The translations under genes were made by a program, and so were the position numbers. Shown piece by piece: positions 22,884 through 33,620 of a stretch of 64,000 nt of DNA; positions within the stretch are counted from its first letter, which is position 1; the number at the start of each line of letters is the position of its first letter. The notes below the pieces were generated by a model that was not told the DNA's origin, searched no databases, and saw nothing but the letters and a program-made list of their open reading frames with translations. The DNA comes from Atherinomorus stipes (lineage: Eukaryota > Chordata > Actinopteri > Atheriniformes > Atherinidae), in assembly GCA_023101725.1 (NCBI GenBank), contig JALJCO010013400.1, positions 306,538 to 370,537 of the forward strand. The letters are read 5' to 3'.

Positions 22884-22963
22884 GGTCCAGAGAGGAGGAA
22901 CCGGGTCCAGAGAGGCAGAACCGGGTCCAGAGAGGAGGAACCGGGTCCAGAGAGGAGCAGCAC
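22884..22963. repeat. 20-bp minisatellite, four units
   Basis: The unit ggtccagagaggaggaaccg is repeated four times, with minor changes in unit 2 (gcagaaccg) and unit 4 (gagcagcac). It lies inside the 4.15-kb element between transposase fragments. Open frames across it are repeat translations. Confidence 0.95.
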
Positions 22964-23195
22964 TGAGAGGATCCAAGCTAACAATGGGAGACTGAGGAAA
23001 AAGGGAATTCCATCCATCCATGTTTTTCAAGTTTTTACACTAATATCCTCACAAGTACTGCTGTAAGAGAACAACTGCATCTTCACTTTTTTCCCCCTTG
23101 GTCATGTTGGGTATGTGTGACGTGAGCAAGTGGGCCCCTTAGCCGTGGGCCCAGGGCGGCAGCACTCTGCACCCCCGCCCTCTCCGCTACAGATG

Positions 23196-23276
23196 TGCGG
23201 TTAATCCTCTCATCTCTGGATCCACTGGCGTCCGCTCAGCGTCAAGCCCGGAGGCTAAACCGAAGGCTGCTTTAAG
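23196..23276 (+). pseudogene. Integrase-core transposase, middle fragment
   Basis: The stretch after ctccgctacag reads VRLILSSLDPLAS and then RQARRLNRR before a stop. In the fish integrase-core proteins a segment of the type DVR...LDP.GV..R.ARRL.RR.Y lies between the N-terminal DNA-binding region and the catalytic core, so order and strand agree with the fragments at 20590-21600 and 23330-23545. The preceding AG could be a splice acceptor. The frame then breaks, with the first catalytic residues missing. Confidence 0.6.
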
Positions 23277-23329
23277 GACACACTGCATGTGGAAGCGCGC
23301 CGAAGCACTGCAGTTTTATTTCTGCGCCC

Positions 23330-23545
23330 ATGTTAACAGATGTTGTCGACCACATCAGGCGCTGTGTGGTGCGCCGCGGCGCGCGCCATGGAGCGATCTT
23401 TCAGCTTTTGTCCTATTTCCTGCGCAAAGAAGGAATGGAGTTCTGGATACAGTTCTTCGGAGAGCTGAAAGATGAAGGCCTTTTCTGGGGGGACTTCCTG
23501 GACATGAGGTTGCTCCTTTTTGTTGGCGCTGTTACATCAGGATGA
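23330..23545 (+). pseudogene. Integrase-core transposase, catalytic-end fragment
   Basis: The frame contains LRKEGMEFWIQFFGELKDE and then LFWGDFLDM. In fish integrase-core proteins this follows the third acidic residue (motif ...NQRIE.WW..LRKE...FW...F..LKD.G.F.GDFLDK.L). Here the NQRIE part is scrambled (GAIFQLLSYF), so the catalytic glutamate is not visible. The frame ends 71 codons after its ATG, and the later C-terminal part is not readable. It is high in CpG and strongly coding-like, but it is part of the element and not a host exon. Start and stop given are those of the open frame, not of a native gene. Confidence 0.7.
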
Positions 23546-24051
23546 CGCAGATCACAGAGAAAACATTCTGTTTGGGTGCAGAGTTCGAAGTTTGTTCTCC
23601 TGGAAACACCCCACAAAGGGGAAATCTACAAATCGTCCACTTTCAGGTTATATTAACTTATCTTGAGGTTCCTGATATTTTGTAAATTAAATGAATCTCA
23701 CTTAGTGATCAGCGTTGTATTTTCATTGATTTATTACACATTATATCAACGACGCAGGTGATCCGTTTCTTTCAGCACCCTGGACAGCAACATTGTTTAT
23801 TGTGTACTGTGAACCAATACTGACCACTTGTTTTTTTTTAATTTGTTTGTTTGTTTATTTTCTGTGGTTGTTAAAAGACATTCCGTCCGTCTGTGATATG
23901 TTTTTATATCAGCTGCATACAGTAGACTAGTAGCCGAATGTTCGTGACAGTTACCCTGTTTTTTGACCTCATGCATACAAGACTGCACAGTGCGCACGCA
24001 AGCTACTTGCGAAAATAAGGCTCCCTCTAAAGCCCACATGTATTTCTAATG

Positions 24052-24282
24052 CTAATGGGGGGACGCGGGTGGATCCAGAGATGCGAGGAAACCGCACATC
24101 CACCAATAACCATGCAGTCTCCCAGGTCCTTGCAGCTCCTTCTGGATGAAGTCAATAACTTGACCAATGTCCGCGTACTGTTTACGTCTCAATCCGTTTG
24201 CTTTCAGCACCCTGTGTTTGGTTGCATGAGATCGCAGGATATCATTATAGTTCATTCCAAGGTTGAAATAATATGAAATCAA
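24052..24282 (-). pseudogene. Integrase-core transposase N-terminal segment (right copy, inverted)
   Basis: Read leftwards from 24282, this gives YYFNLGMNYNDILRS, LKANGLRRKQYADIGQVID and IQKELQGPGRLHGYWWM, the same segment as the left arm but uninterrupted. After WWM it jumps to CGFLASLDPPASP, matching the middle fragment at 23196-23276 (LSSLDPLAS). The right arm is therefore an internally deleted copy of the 5' coding region in opposite orientation. The frame ends at 24052 without the core domain. Confidence 0.7.
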
Positions 24283-24337
24283 GTCTATATTCTCTACTTA
24301 TACGACTCATGCTATCTCGTTCCCATGCATTAATAAC

Positions 24338-24521
24338 TCGTGGCCACGACTTGTACTATCTCGTGGCCACGACATACTATCTCGTTCCCACGCATTAATA
24401 ACTCGTGGCCACGAATTATACTATCTCGTTCCCACGCATTAATAACTCGTGGCCACGACATACTATCTCGTGGCCACGCATTAATTACTCGTGGCCACGA
24501 GTTATTAGTGCGTGGCCACGA
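24338..24521. repeat. Right-arm palindrome array of the 4.15-kb element
   Basis: TCGTGGCCACGA or a one-base variant begins at 24338, 24361, 24403, 24447, 24468, 24489 and 24510. The spacings are about 21-44 bp, with the degenerate unit ctcgttcccacg between some. The left arm has only two intact copies, so this arm has expanded by local duplication. The Trp-Pro-Arg and Arg-Gly-His repeats in translated frames are artefacts of this array. Confidence 0.9.
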
Positions 24522-24578
24522 CTTGACATCTTGCCAACTTTTTTTCTGTCCATGTCATCAGAGGGGCTCCGTAGTAAA

Positions 24579-25482
24579 CACATCATTTAACACTTAAAAA
24601 AAAATCAACAAATATATCCAGATATTACACTGGTAGCTATGCTGATTATTCCATCCCCTTTGCCCGTATTATAAACGAATTTTTACGATATTTCTAATCT
24701 CTTAAAAATGTCAGGTAGAATTGCAAAAAAGCGACCCTTCTGTTACCCCTCCCCCTTTCTTTGATAGCCCAGTCATGATACTGATGATCAACTTTGATTT
24801 TACATCGCTTTATAACTATAATTTATTGTATAATTTGCACAAAATATCTCAATTCCCTTTATGTTATTTACACCCCTTTGTTTGTCTGTTGTTCTAACTT
24901 GTGGTTTTGTTCTTGATGTAATTGTGTACAGTATGATACTCCTGTACTCCTTTGTACATTCTGATTTTGTTACAGAAAAAAAATCTAGTGTGCAATGAAT
25001 TTTGGGATGAAGGATACATCGCCAGTATCCTTTCAGGCCAAAAAGAGTGCAGGATTGTAGGGTGGATTCGGAGGCTCCTTCAGAAACTTTTAAAATGGGA
25101 AAGTAGGCTACTTGACGCACTGCTGTGATGTATGCAGCCGATGAATATGCACTTCGCAGTGTGCAGACCGCAACATGAGACACAGATAATCCCGTTGGTT
25201 TATTTGAAAAAAGTAATTTTGTCAGCAACAAAAAATAAGAGACGATTACTCAGACTCTTGAAATATCTCAAAACAAAATGCAAATCATTTTATATCGTTG
25301 GAGAGTCTTTATTGTGAGGATTTGCTGTTCTTTGTCTTATGCAACAAGTGAGAGATTTGTGCTTTTGGTTGGACAAAAGAAGCCAAACTTTACTGAATTT
25401 TCTTTTTCACAATTCGAATGCTTCAGACTGTATATGATTCCTAATCAGGGAAATAATAATTTGATTTTAATAAGAATTAAAA
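24579..25482. other. Unassigned AT-rich sequence
   Basis: The minus-strand frame of 143 codons at 24800-25231 has no recognisable domain and biased AT-type codons. I do not support it as a gene. Confidence 0.35.
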
Positions 25483-25618
25483 CAGGAGTAGGCAACGCTG
25501 GTTGCTATCAAGCTCTGCACAAGTCTCCTAATTACCCATTGATTGGAGTCAGGTGTGTTGCAGCAGGGAAACTCCTGATACCTGCAGGATGTCGGACCTT
25601 GAGGACTGGACATCCCTG
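25483..25618. mobile_element. Short hAT-like miniature element
   Basis: The left end CAGGAGTAGGCAACGCTGG and right end (reverse complement) CAGGGATGTCCAGTCCTCAA share the CAGG start. The wording (ctgataccTGCAGGatgt...gaggactgg) resembles a very common fish miniature element. The flanks aattaaaa and cgttaaaa agree at six of eight positions, compatible with an old 8-bp duplication. Confidence 0.55.
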
Positions 25619-26694
25619 CGTTAAAATACCTATATTGTTGGCATTGGTGATCAATTTTCTCCAGAAATACAAACTTTTTTAATTGAAAAAAGTCCATAGA
25701 TCAGATTTTTTGCCACTGGGACCGAACAACTATGAAACACTCAGTCATATACATATTTCATGGGTTCTTAAATTAGTTTTGTGACATGTTGGGCAACAGA
25801 GCAACATTATCCCCCATTAGAGTCACATTTCTGTCCTCCTTGTTAGGTCTCTTTCTTACTGGAGATGGAACTATCTCCCTCTTAATCTCCTGCATGCTCC
25901 ACTATCTTCACTGTGTTTATTTGTTGTTTGGTGCTGCTCAGGTACAGTAGAGTTTTATCAGAGCTTGTTTGCTGAAAGCAGCCGTCTGTTCCTGCAGGAA
26001 ACGAGGTTTATGTGAGCACTGAAGCCGAACCGTGTACAGTTGCACTGCCTAAGAATTTAATCAGCAAGCTCAAAGAGGCTGAAAAAGACATTTAAAGTTC
26101 CTCTAAAGGATGAAAATTCACCTTTAAATAACACATTATTTAGATTTCGTGTTGTTATGGTGTATGTTTAAATTGATTATAGGTTGATTTCCACACAGTT
26201 GGATCTGATATTGTGCCCGGCATGTTTGACCTCGTCTTTGAAGCAAACGGACTGTCCTTGCTGCTGAAGGTGTGACAAAGTGTGTGCATCTACCTAAAGT
26301 GGCCGGTTGTCCTTTGTCCCTCAGCTCTCAGACTTCCTGATTGCAGCTATTTGGTCAGCCATGGCACCCGCTCGCTGCAATTTACAAGACGCAAGAGGTT
26401 GTGCATGTGTGTGTGAGGAGAGGCGAAGAAGCAGAGTAAGAGTGAGTGGAAAGAGAGGAGGAGGAGGAAGAGTGTGGCAATTTGGAGTAAGCACAAGTGT
26501 GTGTCTGCATGAGTGTGTGCAGACAGTTCAAGTAGCAATTTGGAGAAAACGAGTGTGTGTGTGGCCACCGTTTGCGTGTTTGTGTGTGTCGACAGCTCCA
26601 ACAGCTTTTCGAGTGGCTACTTTGATGTCTGACCCACTTTGGCTGTTGCTGAGTATAAAGCTATTTATTTAGTTGCATGTGTGTGTGTGTGCGG

Positions 26695-26725
<31 letters not shown>

Positions 26726-27699
26726 GCTATTTATCTAGCAGTGGACTGGAAGAGTTCTGCTGTGTGTGCTGGTGGACCCTCAGTATCTGCTGGTGGAGAC
26801 AGCAGAACATCTCACGCTCCGTCTCCTCTTCCTCCGTTTCCTGTTTTCTCCTTCCATTTTTACCATTTTCTTCTTTCTCCAGCTCCTTCCTCGCCTCGTC
26901 ACACCACTTTCTCTCCCCCTCCCCTCCACTTAATGTAATGTGTCTTCATGCCTCGCACTACCCAGTCCCTCCATCTTCCCCGTGCCATTAAGTCTCTCTG
27001 ATATAGTGGTTAGTTGTGGCTCTCGGTTCTGATTGGCTGAATCATGTCAGAAGCTGTAGCGAAGCACCAGATAAATCTTTTTTCTTCTCCTCCTGCTATG
27101 AGATTGGTTGTAAGCAGAAATAAACACAGCAGCCAAGCCTTGTGTTTAGCTTTGCTGGCGTGGGAATCTGAAGCCGAGTTAGGGTGCATGCAACACCAGT
27201 GCTTAAATCTCGAGCAGCGAGGCGCTGGATCGATTTCCGGCTGGCTAGACCATTGGCTGCATCTTATTCCCTTACTGTCTTCCTAATATTTCCTTTCTCA
27301 AAGCTTAAAAGAGGTAACAGAGCATTTTTACCCACAGTTCGTTTACCCAGTGTTCGTTTTTGACTGAAAAAGAATGGCTCTGTTTAATTTCTTCATCACT
27401 GACCCACCTCATAAACTATCATTATAATTCTGCTAATAACCTTCTACCCTCTTCACAGAGATCATATGTTGTTTCAGTGCAATATTTCTCTCTCTTGGCT
27501 ATTTTTGTCCGGCTTCAATCCCATTTCACATCAAAATGTGTTATAGCTCTGTGCTCCGCTGAGCAGATCGTATTAGTTTCAAACGGCATTATCTCATCAA
27601 GTGATGATGGTCAGAGCCTGCATTAGGAGGTGGAACTGGTGGCTTACAGTGTACAAAGTTTTCCCCCTCTTTGCTATGTTTCATAATTCATAGTAATCC
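25619..27699. other. Unassigned sequence with a (TG)n tract
   Basis: There is no exon I can support. A (TG)n microsatellite lies at about 26678-26722, and GT-rich or GA-rich stretches at 26400-26560. The words ctacctaaagtggccggt at 26291-26308 look like an isolated Tc1-like terminus (compare the 10829 element). The 121-codon frame at 26307-26672 is simple-sequence translation. Confidence 0.35.
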
Positions 27700-27930
27700 T
27701 AAATAGTATTCAATCCCTTCCCACCATCAGAATGAGCCTGAAGCAGAGTTTTACAGCTGGAAACTGCCGTAGTATTGCTTCAAGCAGTCTTCAGGAAAAG
27801 CTCTCCAGGCTTCTTGAAGGATACAAAGCTCTTCTTTGGATGTTTCTGCCTTTTTTTCTGTTCTCTGTCCAGATGATGCCACACCACTTCAATACCTGAG
27901 GTTTGGGCTCTGGAGAGGATTCATCCTCCA
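27700..27930 (-). pseudogene. Tc1-like transposase, 3' fragment
   Basis: On the plus strand the text caatcccttcccaccatcag, gagcctgaagcagagtttta, tcttcaggaaaagctctcca and gaagctc/aaagctcttctttggatg is the antisense of a Tc1-like transposase C-terminus known from many fish copies. A second, more decayed copy with the same words lies at about 63290-63420. The fragment has no terminal repeat and no intact frame. Confidence 0.6.
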
Positions 27931-28164
27931 GACATATTACCATTGATATTTAGTCCAGTTCTTGTGTCATTTAGCATGCCTCAGGCTTTTCTTCCTCTTC
28001 CTCTTCCCCTTCCTTGAGAACGGCCACCTTTTCTGATGAGGCTTCAGTGACGAGTCTGGCTCAACCTCACTGGCTTTGTTTCAGGTCTATGTTAGAATTT
28101 GTTTCTCCCTCTTTCTCAAGACCTTCACTGTCAGAGATCTGCTGTATCCAGTAAATTTTTTTAA

Positions 28165-28778
28165 AGGGACACTGAGTAGCAGTTGTACATCGCAACTCAC
28201 TCGTACTATTCATGCTGCATTCACGTGAAACCAGGCAGACAGCAGACGGACGACAGCTGCTGCATGTAGTCATAAACAAGCCTCTATCTGAAGAAGTGGT
28301 CTGTCAGTCACAGTGACTTCAGTCCCCATCTTTGATATGTTGTCATGGCGATGTTGTATTGTTTTGTCTGAACTATGTTTTACTCTCTTTCTCTCGGCTT
28401 TTGTGATTAAAATAACATCTGGTTTGTTACTGACAGCCGTCTGCCCAACAGCACATGAATGCAGCATCAGTGTAAAGCTCGGTTCCTCCTCACTGCAAAC
28501 TGACTTTTCAAAGGCATTACCTCGACCTGAGCCGACAACTCCAGTGTCTCCGGTGAGTTTCCGTGGTTTCCTACTGTCACGCTTCAACTGAACGCAAAAA
28601 CATGGTAGCCACCACCGAGCCTGCCAGTTCCATGTATACATGAATGATAGGAACAGCAAATTCAGGGCTTACAGGAGCACCTCAGTTTGTTGATGGGAGT
28701 GATTACTAATTGAAAAACACTTGAACTAAATAGTTGATTTTTGAGACTGCAAAACAGAAGTTGTTGCACAATATCCCT
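28165..28778. mobile_element. TTAA-flanked miniature element
   Basis: Left terminus AGGGACACTGAGTAGCAGTT; right terminus (reverse complement) AGGGATATTGTGCAACAACT. TTAA stands at 28161-28164 and 28779-28782. It is 614 bp long. The 129-codon minus-strand frame at 28270-28659 lies wholly inside and shows no transposase motif, so it is not supported as a gene. Confidence 0.72.
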
Positions 28779-28782
28779 TTAA

Positions 28783-29371
28783 GAACAACACTTGTTCATT
28801 TTTTGGGTTAACTGCCTGTTTTGTGCTTCAGTGATTCGTAGGACAGTTTTGCTTTGCTTTTGCAAACACATTGCTCTGAAAATGATCAGGTACGTGGATA
28901 CAACTGAGGATGAGTAAAAGCCACCAATATCAGAAGAGAATCATTGAAAGACCTTCAGAAACTGCTGCTCAAGATCACCAGAAAGTCTGGCTGCTTGGGA
29001 GGAAAAGATCTAGAAAAAAAATTAGCAGTGCTGAATGTTTGCCGATTCTAAAACGCTTCTAAGGAGGTAAAAAGTGGAGGCAGTGACATCATAGCACTCT
29101 GGAGATGTTCAGGGAACACAGAGAGATTTATATCTTTTTACATTACTTCAACAGGTAAATAATTCAACCATCAAAATTAATGAAAATTATAGTTAATTAA
29201 ATAAATCCCCAATAAATAACATCTGTTGCACTTTAAATTCTAAACACAAATTTAAAGCAAAATACAAGCAGCTAAGACAGTAAAGCAGCAACATGCCTGA
29301 TTACAGCCAACCTCTTCATCTGCACTGATAATTAATCCATGAAAGCACCATGCTTTAGAGTATTTACTCTG
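28783..29371. other. Unassigned sequence
   Basis: Nothing recognisable is present between the two TTAA elements. Confidence 0.35.
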
Positions 29372-29375
29372 TTAA

Positions 29376-30275
29376 AGGAATAGTTCACCCACAGAATTAT
29401 TTAACTTTATTTTCCACTTACCTTCATGGTGAGCAAGACTCTAGAGCACTTTTTTAATATTTCAAATACAGCTGGAGATCAGGAAGGCTTCTCGTTTCCA
29501 ACCAACTTTCATATAATGGAGTTCGCTGGGAACCGAGCCAAAAAGGTCCATAAAAGTCCACAAAAACTTGTCAATATTCCTCCATACTGCTCGTCCAATG
29601 TAATCCAAGTGTCCTGAGTGGGTAGCATCCAGAATTTACTCGAAACGATGTCATGTACTATATTTTTAGAGCCTAAAAAGTAGTACATATTACTTCCAAG
29701 AAGCGCGCACATGCACATTCACGAAACTACAGAAGCCTCGGCGTTCAGAGCCTACTCTGCTGATAATATAAGCGTAGAAGAAGAAATTCTCTGTTTATAT
29801 TGTTGCTAAGAGTGCCAGAGCTGCAGACAAACCGGAACAAACACAAGAGGGGTCGGATGTTGATTTAAAACAAAGAAAGAAAGAAAAAGAGAATACGCAA
29901 TCTCATCTGCTGCGCATTCCGTAGTTTCATGAACGTGCATCGGCGTGCTCATAGGAGATGCAACGTACTTCTATTTAGGCTCCATAAATATACTAAATGG
30001 CGTCGTTTCGAGTAAATTATGGACGCTACCCACTCAGGACACTTGAATTATATTGGATGAGCAGTATGGAGGAATATTGACAAGTTTTTATGGACTTTTA
30101 TGGATCTTTCTGGCTTGGTTCCCAGTGAACTCCATTATATGAAAGTTGGTTGGAAAGGAGAAGCCTTCCTGATCTCCGGCTGCATTTGAAATATTAAAAA
30201 AGTGCTCCAGAGTCTTGCTCACCATGAAGGTAAGTGGAAAAAAAAGTCAAATCATTATGTGGGTGAACTATTCCT
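29376..30275. mobile_element. 900-bp TTAA foldback element with long inverted arms
   Basis: The termini AGGAATAGTTCACCCACA (left) and, reversed, the same from the right are flanked by TTAA (29372-29375, 30276-30279). The arms remain inverted for roughly 270-300 bp each, with many point differences (for example accttcatggtgagcaagac and ctccatactgctc in the left arm, with their complements near 30220 and 30060). The central part, about 29700-29960, is unique. The transcript could form a very long hairpin. It is non-autonomous, with no coding. Confidence 0.85.
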
Positions 30276-30435
30276 TTAACGTGGACATGAATTCATGTGT
30301 ATTTGTGTGTTATGTTGACTTGATGCTGAGAGGATCAGATGCAGACCAGAAAGACCAACAGAAACTTGGCAAAACTGCCTTCATGGACTGAGCGTGCTCA
30401 TGTGGACGTCTCATCAGTTTCTGTCAGATGATCAT

Positions 30436-31062
30436 TAGCTGGGTTTACATACCAAATATACCGATTACTTTCAGTTTAAAAGCTCTTTTGGAATGAAAAT
30501 GTTCCATGTAAACGCCTCTTTCCGAATGAAAAGTTCTGAACCGAATGAATTTTGTTTCGGTTTCACGGGGTAGAATATTCCTTTCCCCAAACCGAACGGG
30601 GTGTCGTGTAACCGCTGAATCGGAAAGTTGTGAGGTTGCGCTCTTACAGCGCATGCTTCGACAAGACGTCAACGTGCAACGAGTGACGTTCCCTCACTTT
30701 GACAGATGGCTGTGAACAACGTCATTCCTTGGACAGCAACAGAAAGTTTGTTTTTAATTCAAATTCTGTCTCTACGCCTTTTTCTCTTAGTGCAGCAGGA
30801 GCGCCTGAGGATCAGCTGCTGGATTAAGTCCTGCAGAAACCACAACAACCGTGATGATCAGTTTGTAGACCTTCGTCTTTAATAAATAACTTGATTTACA
30901 TTATTTTGCGCATGTCAGACAGGATTATTCTGAATAAATGTTGGCGCATGTTCACGCCAGATCTGAATGAATTAGTTCCCATGTAAACAGCTGCCCTAAA
31001 ATCCTCAATCAGAGTGATTTCATTCCGAAAGGGAAAAAAGTCTCCATGTAAACGTGCCCACT
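30436..31062. mobile_element. Probable Harbinger-type miniature element with TTTACAT motifs
   Basis: The left end GCTGGGTTTACAT and right end (reverse complement) CAGTGGGCACGTTTACATGG are similar. The motif catgtaaac recurs inside (about 30509, 30981, 31044). This design is common for fish miniature elements tied to PIF/Harbinger. No exact TWA duplication could be fixed. About 30700-30960 may be a remnant of coding sequence, but no motif is firm. A related end lies at about 55965-56045. Confidence 0.5.
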
Positions 31063-31069
31063 GTTTTTG

Positions 31070-32245
31070 CGAGGGAGAATACACCTGGAGGTTTCCATTA
31101 CAACTAGTAGAGATAACTAAGGTTGGTTCCCATCTGACAGTAATATTGGGTCAACCATACCCTTTTTCCTTTGTCTCAATTGTGGCTGGTTATGTACAAA
31201 AAATACACGGTTGGCTTTAGCAAAAAAATATAAAAAAAAAAAAGTTTAGACTGAAGTATAAACACATGGTTCAGCGTGGATATGAATAAGGACAAGTTCA
31301 AACAACCTCACCTTTCATATTATACAAAACAAAAACAGTGAAAAGTTGCCATTTCATGCTTTCTGCTCTGTTATTTTGAACTACTATAATTTCAACATGT
31401 GAATGAGGGAACATACTCATTACATATTTCCTTTTGAGACCAGGCTGCTGTCGATGCTCGGCTTGAGTTTCCATCCTTTTACTCTGAGGTGCTCTTTTAG
31501 TGGCACCCGCCTGTTCTGCAGATCTGGCTGGAGAATTGTGACACCTACTGCTTTTCTCAGTTACCAAAAATAAGCAGCTTTTGAAAATAACAGTAGAAGT
31601 TGAAATCACATTAATTTGCATTTTAATTAGCTGATTTTCCTTTCCAATAACGTTTGACAGCTTTTGTGGAAAGTGGAGAAGTTTTGCTCAATTAAAAATG
31701 GCTTCGTATTTCTTATTCATATTTATATGATATGATTTTGACACTTAAGAATATGTTAGGTATGTACATTATTGATGCTAAAATGATCATTATCTCCAAA
31801 CTTCTACCAGCAATAATGGACCAAACATCGCATGATCATATAACCAGCTGTGAAAAAAATAAAAATGAACTGTAGATATATGGACCCTGCAGCACCCATT
31901 GAGCTTTATGACTGCCAACACTGCTGGCCTCTGTTTGATTTAGGTTCCAATCACTGCATGGCGCCATTAATTTTTATGAAGTCAATGAATATGATACGTT
32001 TATTATTTTTAGACTGTGTTTCTTGCTGATTTTACACTTTTAAATCACTTATTTGATTTGGACAAAAGGCTTGGTTATGTTGAAATGAAATCCAGTTTGG
32101 GGTTCAGATTAATCATTAATAACAAAGATGTTCCATTTTAGTTTTTCCCAGTTTACCAAGTTTATCCTTTACTCCTTCCCTAAAAGTCTCAGGATGTGAA
32201 TTTCATAGCCTTTTGTGTAAGAGACTATTGTAATTATTTTATATA
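31070..32245. other. Unassigned AT-rich sequence
   Basis: No exon or element ends were recognised. The 107-codon minus-strand frame at 31298-31621 has no domain. Confidence 0.35.
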
Positions 32246-32829
32246 CTCACCGGTCCACCTATTCAACTACTTGTTAACACAAACATCAAATCAGCGAATC
32301 ACATGGCCGCAACTCAACATATTTAGTCATGTAGACATAGTGAAAACGACTTGCTGAAAATCAAACTGAGGGGATTTAAGTGACTAAATGTGGCATGGTT
32401 GTTGGTCAGACTGTTTCAGAAACTGCTGATCTACTGGGATTTTCACACACAACCATCTTTAGGGTTTACAGAGAAAAGAGAGGAGAATGGGCAGACTGGT
32501 TGGAGGTGATAAAGGATGTCAGGTAAGGACTGGTTCCAAGTTCCAACCAAGGTATGCAGAATCTCTCAACACACACAGTGAGGCTAAAATTCACAAAGAC
32601 TCACAAAACTGGACAATAGCAGATAGAAAAACGTTGCCTGCACTTGTAAGTCTCCATTTCAGCTTCACATTCACAGGGTACTCAGAATTTGGAGGCAAAC
32701 TCATAAAAGCATGAATCCATCCTGCCTTGGATCAATGGTTCAGGCTGCTGCTGGAGTAAGGCAAGGCAGGCTTAAGCTTATGTCAAGTACAGGACAATTC
32801 AAGGAGCTTTACAAAACGTAAAACATTAA

Positions 32830-33292
32830 AAACATTCATACGAGTCACAACACTATGGAAGCCGAGGCGTTCAACGCCTACTCTGCCGATAATGCAAGTG
32901 TTGAAGAAGAAATTTGCTATTTACATTGTGCTAAGAGTGCCCGAGCTACGGACAAACAGTAGAAGGGTTGGCTATTGATTTGAAAGCAAGAAAGAGCGCA
33001 ATCTTGTCTCCGTAGTGTCATAAACTCGCATGAACTTGCAAATAGAAAGTGTGATGTTCTACTGTTTAGGCAATAAAAATATACTAAATGATGTCGTTTC
33101 AAGTAAATTATGGGCGCTACCCACTCAGGACACTTGGATTACATTGGACGAGCAGTATGGAGGAATATTGACAAGTTTTTGTGAACTTTTATGGACCTTT
33201 TTGTGTTGAGCGCCAATGAACTTTATTGTATGAAAATCGGTGGATAATAAAACCCTCCTCAGATCTCCGGCTGCATTTGAGATATTAAATAC
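32830..33292. mobile_element. Partial copy of the foldback element at 29376-30275
   Basis: It matches the central part and right arm of the 900-bp element in the same order: gaagccgaggcgttcaacgc, ctactctgccgataatgcaa, gctacccactcaggacactt, gagcagtatggaggaatatt, tctccggctgcatttgag. The left arm and both termini are missing. The copies differ at many positions, so they are old relatives. Confidence 0.75.
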
Positions 33293-33620
33293 AGGTACTA
33301 CCCAAAAAATTAGAATATCCTGAAAAAGTTCATTTATTTCTGTAATTCAACTTAAAAGGTGCAATTTACATATCGTATAGACAAATAATATGCAAATTAA
33401 TATGTTTCAAGCTTTGATTTGTGTGAATGTTGCTGATTAGGACTTGCAGCCTAAGAACCTCAAATTCAAAAACTCAAAAAGTTAGGATATTGCATGAAAT
33501 CAATTATAAAAGGATTATAAAAGCAAAAAAGTCAGGCCCTCCAGGCAGTTTCTGTTTTGAAGACTGATGCATTGAAACCAGAAATTTATGAAGAAAGAGA
33601 TACAGTAATGCTTTCAATAA
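33293..33620. mobile_element. Mariner/Tc1-like terminal fragment
   Basis: It begins acaggtactacccaaaaaat followed by tagaatatcctgaaaaag, a known type of fish terminal sequence with an inverted counterpart (aaaaagttaggatattgca, about 33475). Only end sequence is present and no transposase was found. Confidence 0.5.

Larger units (their letters stand above)
20426..24574 (+). mobile_element. 4.15-kb DDE/integrase-core transposon with palindromic arms
   Basis: The outer ends are CTACGGAGCCCCTCTGATGA and its reverse complement. At least 55 bp of near-identical terminus continues inward through agttggcaagatgtcaag. taaa stands on both sides (20422-20425 and 24575-24578), a possible 4-bp target duplication. 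Each arm carries palindromes with core TCGTGGCCACGA and then transposase N-terminal coding sequence. Transposase fragments on the plus strand lie between the arms. The body is decayed and contains at least one foreign insertion (20673-21353) and a minisatellite. Many uncharacterised fish proteins with an integrase core domain share these transposase motifs. I do not commit to a named superfamily (IS3EU- or Ginger-like are candidates). Confidence 0.75.

Noticed and set aside
23330..23545. Initially considered as a host-gene exon because of high CpG and strong codon bias
   Set aside because: The motifs LRKEGMEFW...ELKDEGLF.GDFLD match integrase-core transposases, and matching N-terminal fragments lie in both arms of the surrounding element.
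24338..24521. Regularly spaced palindromes considered as a CRISPR-like array
   Set aside because: Spacers are themselves repeats of each other, spacing varies, the other arm holds the same units inverted, and the genome is clearly vertebrate.
24340..24597. Frames with repeated Trp-Pro-Arg and Thr-Arg-Gly-His units, which at first look like a repeat protein
   Set aside because: They are the palindrome array of the transposon arm read as codons. No start context or splice sites.
24800..25231. 143-codon minus-strand frame
   Set aside because: AT-driven composition without any domain. Considered a chance frame.
26307..26672. 121-codon frame with Cys/Arg-rich repeats
   Set aside because: Translation of GT- and GA-rich simple sequence.
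28270..28659. 129-codon minus-strand frame
   Set aside because: Lies wholly inside a TTAA-flanked miniature element. No motif, and such elements are non-coding.
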